A stretch of DNA of 64,000 bases from positions 4,010,001 through 4,074,000 of the forward strand of contig NZ_CP036267.1 of assembly GCF_007744255.1 (NCBI RefSeq). Reading direction: 5' to 3'. Under the pieces are notes generated by a model that was not told the DNA's origin, did not search any database, and saw only the letters and a program-made list of their open reading frames with translations. Below are positions 38,889 through 46,480 of the stretch, one piece after another. Each line of letters starts with the position of its first letter. Position 1 is the first letter of the stretch. A program made the translations under genes and the position numbers. The DNA is from Thalassoglobus polymorphus (GTDB lineage Bacteria > Planctomycetota > Planctomycetia > Planctomycetales > Planctomycetaceae).

Positions 38889-40055
38889 TCACTGACTCTG
38901 GCTCTGGCTCAGAACATCTTGATAAACCTCACGAATACGCTCTGTCATCACTTCGTGTCGGAATAGATCAGTAAATCGATCGCGTCCTGCCGAGCCGAAT
39001 CGCTCTCGAAGTTCTGGATTGGCGGCAAGATCGAGAATTGCGATCGTTAGTTCCTTGATGGAATCTTGAGGCAATAAAAATCCTGTCTCACCGGGGATAA
39101 CAACTTCTCGGGCTCCGCCGACGTCGTATGAAATCACCGGCTTGCCGGAGATCAACCCTTGAGGCAACACGCGGGCCAAGCCTTCCCATTGACTGGTATG
39201 TGCGACGATGTCCATCGCATGCATCAGTTGAGGGATTTCACTTGTAGGAACGAGTCCGGAGAAACGAAAGAAATCTGAAAGACCAGCTTCCTTGATACTC
39301 GCTTCATACTGGTCGCGAAGAATCCCGTCGCCGACGAATAGATAGCGTACGTTTGGATTCTGATTAATCACTTCGGTCGCGGATTCAATTAAAAATTCGT
39401 GCCCTTTCAGATGAAAAAGGCGACCAATTTTTCCGACGACAATATGGTCATCGCTGAATCCGAATTGCCGACGAACCTGTTCTCTTGAAACCGGCGGGTT
39501 CAGAAACGGTTCGACGTCAAACCCGCTCTGGATGGTGATGTACTTCTCGGGGGTTGAAATCCCCTCTGCCACATAGGCGTCTCGCATCGCATCGGCAACG
39601 CAAATATATTTGCGAGTCCACCCCGAGACAGCTTTCTCCGCGGCCACGTATGCCTTGTAGGCGATTTTGGGTTGCCCGAAATGGAAGGCTGCCCCGTGGA
39701 TTGAATGAACAACCGGGATCTTAAGTTTTCTCGCAGCGTAGCGACCAAGAATGCCAGCCTTGGAGCTGTGAGTATGAATGAGGTCGGGTTGAATTTCTCG
39801 AAGCAGCCGAATCAACCGCCTGTACGCACGCCAGTCATCGAGCGGCCGGATGCTACGCTTCATTTCAGGCAGGACTTCCAGCCTGAAACGACCTTCTCTT
39901 GCCCTTGGAATAAGTGACCCTTCAGGGCCTTCCGCTGGCCCGGTGATCAAGCAGACATCATCTCCATGAATGTCGTGTTGATCTTCAACATTATGAAGCG
40001 TGTTCTCCTGAGCTCCCCCCAGAATGAGTCGGGTAATGATATGGGCGACATTCAC
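38889..40055 (-). CDS. GT4-family glycosyltransferase
   Basis: 388 aa. N-terminal AHIITRLILGGAQENTLHNV is the GGAQ acceptor-side loop of GT4 enzymes; the HSSKAGILGRYAAR and HSIHGAAFHFGQ segments follow; the C-terminal domain has VGKIGRLFHLKGHEFLIE and the E-x7-E nucleotide-sugar motif in GGAREVVIPGETGFLLP. Transfers a sugar from a nucleotide donor, likely for lipopolysaccharide or exopolysaccharide. Ends 3 bp from the hydrolase gene on the other strand. Acceptor unknown. Confidence 0.93.
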   Translation of the reverse strand: MNVAHIITRLILGGAQENTLHNVEDQHDIHGDDVCLITGPAEGPEGSLIPRAREGRFRLEVLPEMKRSIRPLDDWRAYRRLIRLLREIQPDLIHTHSSKAGILGRYAARKLKIPVVHSIHGAAFHFGQPKIAYKAYVAAEKAVSGWTRKYICVADAMRDAYVAEGISTPEKYITIQSGFDVEPFLNPPVSREQVRRQFGFSDDHIVVGKIGRLFHLKGHEFLIESATEVINQNPNVRYLFVGDGILRDQYEASIKEAGLSDFFRFSGLVPTSEIPQLMHAMDIVAHTSQWEGLARVLPQGLISGKPVISYDVGGAREVVIPGETGFLLPQDSIKELTIAILDLAANPELRERFGSAGRDRFTDLFRHEVMTERIREVYQDVLSQSQSQ

Positions 40056-40149
40056 AAAGTTGCTGCTTCAGGCTTTCTCATGCTTGCGAGGGGCGCGTCG
40101 AGGTCTGACTTTCCGGGAACCAGCAGTAAAGAGTGGGGCGCGAGCAGAG

Positions 40150-40186
40150 GGAAGAAATGCAGGATCAGCGATCCTGCATTTCTTCC
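40150..40186. other. perfect 17-bp hairpin between glycosyltransferase and rseP
   Basis: GGAAGAAATGCAGGATC (40150-40166), 3-nt loop AGC, then the exact reverse complement (40170-40186). This is the longest perfect stem I found in the window. It lies 143 bp past the rseP stop. No T-run follows on either strand, so a classical terminator is not supported. Confidence 0.7.
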
Positions 40187-40328
40187 TTACCCACAATTTC
40201 TGATCCACGACTCACTTCGACAGTGCGAAAATTCAGGCTCAACAGTGAAACTTCGCACTCGACCAATCAACTTGGGATTGAAATCAACCCTGAATGTGAC
40301 TGAACGAATCCTTTGAGGTCAGTCAGGT

Positions 40329-42389
40329 TTAACTGATCCACATGCTGACGACGTCCTGATACATGACGAAGCCCATCATACTGAGGATGAGGACAAAGCC
40401 GACGAGGTGAGCAAAGTTGACGACACGTTCTGGCGGTTTTCTTCGTAAAATCCCTTCCCAGATGAGGAACACCATGTGCCCACCGTCCAGAACGGGAATT
40501 GGCAGAAAGTTGATGACCGCCAGGTTAATACTGATCAACCCCAGGAATCGCAGGAAGTGTCCAATCCCGAGATCGGCAAAACCGAACGCCATACCAGCGA
40601 TTCGTAGTGGTCCACTCAGACCTTTATGTGAAATTGATCCCATGATCAAACCTCTAAGAGTGAGGTAGATATCTTCCATGGAAGTCACGGTATAGCGACC
40701 AGCCATTCCGATCGCCCCCTGAAGTGAGTCCGCAGACTGTGTTGTCATTTCGGAAGTGAGCACAAGTCCACGGACAGTCGGCATGTACCAGCCTTCGATG
40801 GGCTGCGGGTCCATCTGCACAATCACAGGCTTTTCGCCATCTGCTCGTTTGATTTCGAATTCGACGCTACGGCTTCTTCCGAATTCCTGAATCAACCAGA
40901 AGGCGTAAGCGACGTTATTCTCACGAATTTCAATGGCGTACGATTTCTCCCCAATTCGATCCGGTTTGGCGCCTTCTTTCTGCTTCAGTGTGATCTTCAG
41001 TAACTGATCACGCTTTTGAATGCCATGCTCGGCTGCCACGCTACCTTCGTCAACAGAGTACACGCTGTGCATCAAGTTGTACCCGACCCCGATACTGGGG
41101 ATCGAAAGCAGACTTGCCGGCGAGAGTGGAGGCTCCGACCAGGCTGGTCGGCTTTCAGGAACAATTTTCAGTTCAACTTCTTCCGGTGACCCACCTTTGA
41201 CTTCGCGAGAGACAACGACTGTGACCTCTTTGCCTGCTCGCTCAGAGAAATATTCAGTCAATCGGAATGGATCGTGAGCTGTCTCCAGTGCGTCCTCACC
41301 ACCATCTGTCGTTCCGGCTTCAACTCCGTCCTCAATGATTTTGGCAATCTGGTCGCCGACTTTGAGCCCGGCTTTTTCAGCGGGGGAGTCTTTGCGGACC
41401 GCCTCAACTTTGCCGATCCACATTCTCATACCGAAACCAACAAACTGTTGCGGTGGGACTTTCAGATGAACGGTTTCCGCTGACTTCCCTTTTCGACGAA
41501 CTCCAACATCGAGAGTTTCTGCAGCGGTTTCGTGAAGAACATCAACTAATTGTGTGTAATCCTCGATGGCAGTGCCGTTGACGGACTCAATGGTGTCCCC
41601 CGGTTGAAAATCCACATCCGCTGTGGCGGTTCCAGGCAATTTGATGGAGAACTCTTCGGGTTTCGCAAATGTGTGGACTGTGGTGCTGTTATTGGGGCGA
41701 AGTCCGATTTGCCGAACGATTCCTTCTTTTGCCGGAGTGAGTGTGATATCAAACTTGGAATCATCTTCATGAAAACCTTCCAGCCGAATCGCACCGCGTG
41801 AAAGAGCGGTCCCACGGAGAATATCTTCAAAGTTCTCGACGACACGTCCATTGATGGATGTAATCGTATCTCCCATCCGCAGGCCGTTCGTCCAGCCGGG
41901 CATGCCGACTTCAACATTTCCGACAACGCGATCTGTCGTCTCCACGCCTGAGCTGAAGGCGATAACAAAAAACAGAAACCCGGTGATGATGTTCATGATC
42001 ACCCCGGCGGAGATGATAGCCATCCGTTGCGGGACAGATTTCGCCGAGTAGGAACGTGGATCCTCCGCGACCTCATCATCGGTCATTTGCCCGGGGTCCA
42101 TGTCATCCTGCCCCAGCATCTTCACGTAGCCACCGAAGGGAATCCAACTCAGCCAATATTCAGTTTCGCCCCATTTCCGGGCGAGAATTGGTTGGCCGAA
42201 GCCGATGCTGAATCTCTCGACATTAACGTCACACCATTTGGCGACAAGGAAGTGCCCCAATTCGTGGAAGAAAATGACCATCCCTAAGCCAGCAGCTGCG
42301 ATCAATATGTTCAGCAGCGAGGAGCCGTCAAGGAAGGAGAGGAGTGTGAAGTCGATGAAGTCCAACGGAGTGCCTCCTGGCGCGCCCAT
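40329..42389 (-). CDS. rseP: RseP-type site-2 membrane protease with tandem PDZ domains
   Basis: 686 aa, longer than typical RseP (about 450). The zinc motif HELGH is at 42-46 in the first membrane helix; the second motif NFLPIPVLDGGH is near the C-terminus, followed by the last membrane segments. Between them are at least three PDZ-like repeats (GMPGWTNGLRMGDTITSING, PGDTIESVNGTAIEDYTQL, PAEKAGLKVGDQIAKI). Cuts anti-sigma factors or other membrane proteins within the lipid. It overlaps the 3' end of dxr by 79 bp in another frame; a TTG eight codons in would shorten that overlap. Confidence 0.94.
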   Translation of the reverse strand: MGAPGGTPLDFIDFTLLSFLDGSSLLNILIAAAGLGMVIFFHELGHFLVAKWCDVNVERFSIGFGQPILARKWGETEYWLSWIPFGGYVKMLGQDDMDPGQMTDDEVAEDPRSYSAKSVPQRMAIISAGVIMNIITGFLFFVIAFSSGVETTDRVVGNVEVGMPGWTNGLRMGDTITSINGRVVENFEDILRGTALSRGAIRLEGFHEDDSKFDITLTPAKEGIVRQIGLRPNNSTTVHTFAKPEEFSIKLPGTATADVDFQPGDTIESVNGTAIEDYTQLVDVLHETAAETLDVGVRRKGKSAETVHLKVPPQQFVGFGMRMWIGKVEAVRKDSPAEKAGLKVGDQIAKIIEDGVEAGTTDGGEDALETAHDPFRLTEYFSERAGKEVTVVVSREVKGGSPEEVELKIVPESRPAWSEPPLSPASLLSIPSIGVGYNLMHSVYSVDEGSVAAEHGIQKRDQLLKITLKQKEGAKPDRIGEKSYAIEIRENNVAYAFWLIQEFGRSRSVEFEIKRADGEKPVIVQMDPQPIEGWYMPTVRGLVLTSEMTTQSADSLQGAIGMAGRYTVTSMEDIYLTLRGLIMGSISHKGLSGPLRIAGMAFGFADLGIGHFLRFLGLISINLAVINFLPIPVLDGGHMVFLIWEGILRRKPPERVVNFAHLVGFVLILSMMGFVMYQDVVSMWIS

Positions 42390-43525
42390 CCATCGAGAGT
42401 GAGGAGTTCATCCAACGTTGGATTGCTCTCAAACTGATGTGACGCAAGTATCGAGCGACAGAGTCGCGGGATCTCTGGGAATGTTAATTGGTCTTGAAGA
42501 AATCGGTCGACAGCGACTTCATTCGCTGCATTCAACACGACTCCGGCAGTACCACCTTGATCTGCAACTTCGAATCCTAACGCGAGTGCGGGGAATCGTT
42601 CGAGATCAGGTGGCTCAAAATCAAGGGAAAATGTTTGAGATATGTCAAGTTTTGGGCTGGTTCCTGCGATCCGATCGGGCCATGTAATTGCGTATTGAAT
42701 AGGCAACTTCATATCCGGCGGAGATAGCTGGGCCATGACCGAGCCGTCCACGAACTCCACCATCGAATGCACAATCGATTGTGGATGGACGACAACTTCA
42801 ATTTGCCTGGCATTGATTCCAAAAAGCCAGCGTGCCTCGATGACTTCCAATGCCTTATTCATCATTGTCGCGGAATCGATCGTAATTTTCGGTCCCATGT
42901 CCCAAGTCGGGTGGTCCAAGGCATTTGCGACTGTCGCCTGAGCTATTTTCTCGGCACTCCAGGAGCGGAACGGTCCACCGCTGGCAGTGAGGATCAATTT
43001 TGAGACATCTTCTCTCTTGCCGCAAGCGAGAGCCTGGAAGATTGCAGAGTGTTCACTGTCAACGGGAATCAAAACAGAACCGGTTTCAACCGCTTTTTGT
43101 GTGACCAGTGAACCGGCGACCACCAATGTTTCTTTATTTGCTAACCCGATCCGTTTTCCCGCCTCGACGGCAGCCAATGTTCCGCGAAGTCCCGCTGCTC
43201 CGACGATTCCGGTGATGACGGTCTCAATTTCTGGAACTTCAACAGCTTTGAGCAGAGCCTCTTCGCCATAGAGGACTTCAACAGAAGAGGGAAAAGCATT
43301 CGCTGCGACATCAGATGCCTGAACGCCAGTCAGGACAACAGTTTGAGGAAGGAATTCCGCTGCACTGCGGGCCAATTCTCGCCAACTGGAATGAGCCGAC
43401 AGAAGATCAATAGACATGGATTCTGAGTGAGCACGAACGACTTCAAGGCAACTCGTTCCAATTGAACCAGTTGCGCCAAGAAGTCCGATACGTTTTTTGC
43501 TGTCCGACAAGAATCTTTGTCCCAC
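42311..43525 (-). CDS. dxr: 1-deoxy-D-xylulose 5-phosphate reductoisomerase
   Basis: 404 aa, family length. NADPH motif LLGATGSIG at 15-23; ANKETLVVAG; the metal/substrate motifs PVDSEHSAIFQ and TASGGPFRSW; MNKALEVIEARWLF; and GIVGAAGL. Second step of the MEP isoprenoid pathway, converting DXP to MEP. Upstream of and overlapping rseP, an arrangement common in bacteria. The next plus-strand gene, asd, is divergent with 191 bp between. Confidence 0.97.
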   Translation of the reverse strand: MGQRFLSDSKKRIGLLGATGSIGTSCLEVVRAHSESMSIDLLSAHSSWRELARSAAEFLPQTVVLTGVQASDVAANAFPSSVEVLYGEEALLKAVEVPEIETVITGIVGAAGLRGTLAAVEAGKRIGLANKETLVVAGSLVTQKAVETGSVLIPVDSEHSAIFQALACGKREDVSKLILTASGGPFRSWSAEKIAQATVANALDHPTWDMGPKITIDSATMMNKALEVIEARWLFGINARQIEVVVHPQSIVHSMVEFVDGSVMAQLSPPDMKLPIQYAITWPDRIAGTSPKLDISQTFSLDFEPPDLERFPALALGFEVADQGGTAGVVLNAANEVAVDRFLQDQLTFPEIPRLCRSILASHQFESNPTLDELLTLDGWARQEALRWTSSTSHSSPSLTAPRC

Positions 43526-43716
43526 TGAACTCTTTTCTCGAATGATCCTTAATTCTAGGCGTTCCAGTAAGGAAGCCGCAAGATTGTCTTACAACTGCGA
43601 ATTCTTCAATCTGACACTGGACTGCGAACAATTTGCATATGACCCTTGTCGCTGCATATGATTTCCCTTTCGGAATGAACCGAAGTTCCATCTCTTTAGC
43701 ATTTTGAGGTCCGTCC

Positions 43717-44721
43717 GTGTTTAAGAATGTTGCCGTTGTCGGTGCGACAGGTGCCGTTGGGCAAATTGTGCGTCGTCTTCTCGAAGAAAGAAACTTTCCC
43801 GCTGAGAAGTTTCGATTTCTCGCCTCTGCCAGAAGTGCTGGAACGAAACTGACGTTCAAAGGCGAAGAACACACGATTGAAGAACTGACCAAAGATTGCT
43901 TTGCCGGATCTGACCTTGTTATCGCCTCAACACCAGATGATATTGCTCAGGAGTACCTGCCCTCAGCTGTCGAGGCTGGCTGCAAAGTCATCGATGAATC
44001 AGGCTACTGGCGAATGAAAGAGGGGGTCGCCCTCGTCATTCCGGAAGTCAATCCTCAGGATGCTCTCGACGCGAAAGGAATCATCGCCAGCCCGAACTGC
44101 TCAACAACTCAGATGGTCCTTGCACTCAAGCCGCTTCACGACGCAGCAAAAGTGAAACGGGTGATCGTCAGCACTTATCAGGCAACCAGCGGCGCTGGAG
44201 TCCAAGGGACTGCTGATCTCTTCGACGGATCGAAAGCATTTCTCTCAGGAGAGAAATACGAGTACAAAGCCTTCACGCATCCAATCGCGTTTAATTGTAT
44301 CCCTCAAATCGGCGGCGAAAAAGCTGACGGATACACCAGCGAAGAATTAAAAATGCTTTACGAGACTCGAAAGATTCTCGGCGATGACTCCATTCTGGTG
44401 AACCCGACCGCTGTCCGAGTTCCTGTTGCCAATTGCCACAGCGAATCCATCACCGTGGAAACTGAACGTCCGATTTCTCCTCAGGAAGCACGCGAACTCT
44501 TCGAAGCATTCCCGGGAATTCAGGTCATCGATGATCTGCCGAACAGTGCATATCCGCTGCCGAGTACCTGTGATGGTTCGGATCTTGTCTACATCGGGCG
44601 AATCCGCAAAGACATTTCGAATCCAAATGGGTTAAGCTTCTGGTGTGTGAGCGACAACCTCCGGAAAGGGGCAGCCACCAATGCTGTCCAAATCGGAGAA
44701 CTGCTAGCCAAGAACCTGTAA
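43717..44721 (+). CDS. asd: aspartate-semialdehyde dehydrogenase
   Basis: 334 aa with a GTG start at 43717 supported by GAGG at 43706-43709. NADP motif VGATGAVGQ, catalytic Cys128 in SPNCSTTQ, and substrate residues in YQATSGAG and RVPV. Reduces aspartyl phosphate to the semialdehyde that leads to lysine/diaminopimelate, threonine and methionine. It connects functionally with threonine synthase at 60534. Ends before repeat B and a strong intrinsic terminator. Confidence 0.97.
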   Translation: MFKNVAVVGATGAVGQIVRRLLEERNFPAEKFRFLASARSAGTKLTFKGEEHTIEELTKDCFAGSDLVIASTPDDIAQEYLPSAVEAGCKVIDESGYWRMKEGVALVIPEVNPQDALDAKGIIASPNCSTTQMVLALKPLHDAAKVKRVIVSTYQATSGAGVQGTADLFDGSKAFLSGEKYEYKAFTHPIAFNCIPQIGGEKADGYTSEELKMLYETRKILGDDSILVNPTAVRVPVANCHSESITVETERPISPQEARELFEAFPGIQVIDDLPNSAYPLPSTCDGSDLVYIGRIRKDISNPNGLSFWCVSDNLRKGAATNAVQIGELLAKNL

Positions 44722-44750
44722 GCGAAGCCCCGTTCGAAAAATATGATCGG

Positions 44751-44933
44751 TAGAGCAGTTTGCTCTACCGTGTGCCCGTAAAGAACGCATTTCTCTAGAA
44801 GCAGTCTGAAAACTACTGGAATGGTCGCTTTCCTCAACGTTTGAGAGAGCAATTTCAAGTTTCAGGATCAGTTCTAGTAAATATGCTGTTCGCCACGAGG
44901 CAGATCCTGCAAACCAACTCGAAAGATGCTCTA
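44751..44933 (+). repeat. repeat B interrupted by repeat A
   Basis: B left half 44751-44798 and right half 44878-44933 together give 104 bp, the same length as the uninterrupted copy at 18128. The ends are TAGAGCA (44751) and TGCTCTA (44927-44933), inverted copies of each other. The left end folds as GGTAGAGCA-GTT-TGCTCTACC (44749-44769). Element A is inserted in the middle at TCTAG. Confidence 0.88.
44795..44877 (+). repeat. repeat A inserted into repeat B
   Basis: 83 bp including CTAG at both ends (44795-44798 and 44874-44877). The uninterrupted B at 18128 has a single TCTAG at this position, so the second TCTAG looks like a target duplication or a specific integration target. Ends are imperfect inverted repeats (CTAGAAGCAG.. 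and, reversed, CTAGAACTGA..). Internal near-palindrome CTCAACGTTTGAG. Confidence 0.88.
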
Positions 44934-44940
44934 ACGCAAA

Positions 44941-44980
44941 ACGCCTTGATCGGCGAAATCCCGATCAAGGCGTTTTTTTT
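44941..44980 (+). terminator. strong intrinsic terminator of asd
   Basis: Perfect 13-bp stem ACGCCTTGATCGG / CCGATCAAGGCGT (44941-44953 with 44961-44973), 7-nt loop, followed by TTTTTTT. On the other strand the stem is followed by TTTTGC, so it could also serve the desaturase gene as a bidirectional terminator. Confidence 0.93.
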
Positions 44981-45029
44981 ATTCTCAAAAATTCTTCGAT
45001 GCCTTACTCGACCTCGAAGGGGCATCGAC

Positions 45030-46166
45030 TCAATGATTCGTTGCTGTATCGAGTTGGGAGTGATTTTGGCTCACTTGTGAAGCAGATTGAATTTTGTCAG
45101 CGGGCTCTTCATCAGTCTGCTCTTCATCGGCGTACACAATGGCGTCGTCTTTGTTAAGAATTTCAGCAGTGACGTCCTCACTGAAGTCGCTCACATCGTG
45201 CGGTTTCTCTTCCGCTGGAGTCGGTGCTCCGACGTTCATGCCCACTCCAGGATTGAAGATCAGCGAAGGCAACAGGTCGGCAATCGCGTGCCAGTAAGTC
45301 GGGAAGACCGGGTATTTCAATTCTGGGTTTTCTGTTTGATACTCCGCCATTCGATTGCAAAGTGCATCATGCCGATACCGAGGATGTCGATGGTGCGGAC
45401 CATGGACGAAGATGTCGAAATTCAAGTAGGTCGCCAGTCGGGTAATGGGACCGTTCCCGATGACCGTCCGCGTTCCCAGGAGTGGATCATAACTTTCCAT
45501 TCCGAGGTGCTCAGTAAACTTGCGGAACGTTTGGAAAATCCCAGCCAGGATGTGTGGAACAACCCAGGCAGTGAGAAAGATTACCCACGTGTTTGTATAG
45601 GCAACAACTGCGAAGGCCGCTGTCCAAAAAACCACGATCGCAATATATTCGTTTCGAATCTTCTTTCGGATTTCCGGATTCGTGAGCGGTGAATCCTTAT
45701 GGAAATACAACCGCCCGTAAACACAAGGGGATGTGATCACACCAAATGGAATTTCCAGCCAGCAGAAAATCCTGCGAAACCAAAGCGAGGTCTTGGGATC
45801 GGAGTAGGGCCACAATTCCCAGTCAGACGATTTGTTCAGATAGGCATGATGCCTGATGTGGCTTTCTCGATAGACATGAAAGGGAACAAAAATCATTGTT
45901 CCCAAAAAACGCCCAACGACAATGCTGAACTGCTTCGATCCACATAACGTGTGGTGAGCTGCTTCATGGAAACAACTGGTCCAACAAAATAAGCAATATG
46001 CAGCAGTCAAAGTCCAAAGTACCTTCAATCCCCAGTAATCCATTGGCCAGGCAAGGGCGAGGCAGAGTATCGCCAAAAGACCAACCGGACCGAAAATGAA
46101 TCGGGGGATTGCTGACTGCGCAATTGACTTCGATATCGAAGTCTGTTCAAAAGTTGCGTTTGACAT
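45030..46166 (-). CDS. membrane fatty-acid desaturase
   Basis: 378 aa. Three His boxes: HEAAHH (67-72), HIRHH (103-107) and HGPHHRHP in the C-terminal third, as needed for the di-iron site. Hydrophobic segments near 25-60, 88-97 and 180-215. A charged tail of about 60 residues (ending after DEEPADKIQSASQ) is acidic and probably cytosolic. Introduces double bonds into acyl lipids or hydroxylates a related lipid; substrate not readable. Converges with asd across the shared terminator. Confidence 0.92.
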   Translation of the reverse strand: MSNATFEQTSISKSIAQSAIPRFIFGPVGLLAILCLALAWPMDYWGLKVLWTLTAAYCLFCWTSCFHEAAHHTLCGSKQFSIVVGRFLGTMIFVPFHVYRESHIRHHAYLNKSSDWELWPYSDPKTSLWFRRIFCWLEIPFGVITSPCVYGRLYFHKDSPLTNPEIRKKIRNEYIAIVVFWTAAFAVVAYTNTWVIFLTAWVVPHILAGIFQTFRKFTEHLGMESYDPLLGTRTVIGNGPITRLATYLNFDIFVHGPHHRHPRYRHDALCNRMAEYQTENPELKYPVFPTYWHAIADLLPSLIFNPGVGMNVGAPTPAEEKPHDVSDFSEDVTAEILNKDDAIVYADEEQTDEEPADKIQSASQVSQNHSQLDTATNH

Positions 46167-46480
46167 TACTTAGTAACACTTAGGGGCTTGTTGTTATCCT
46201 GTCCCTCCATGGTAAGTTCTGGGATGGCGTGGCTCATGATCTTATTTCGCCATAGCACCTATATTGCCCATATTCTACGTTCGTAAGAGTCGATTGAACA
46301 GATTATTCCAGTCAAAATCATCGATTAGGTTATTCGTGAGCCTCTGTTTAAATCAGCAATCCGATAGTTCCGGGCAGCTCGAATCGAACAATTTTCGGGC
46401 TCGCCAGACCGCTCATCACCGACAATTCCAGGCATTCCAAGATCCGGAACACCTGCTGCAAGCCTATACCTAGAAGTATC
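46167..46480. other. intergenic region upstream of the desaturase
   Basis: 314 bp between the 3' end of the MMPL gene and the desaturase start. Presumably the desaturase promoter. No gene, repeat or strong hairpin seen. Confidence 0.35.
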
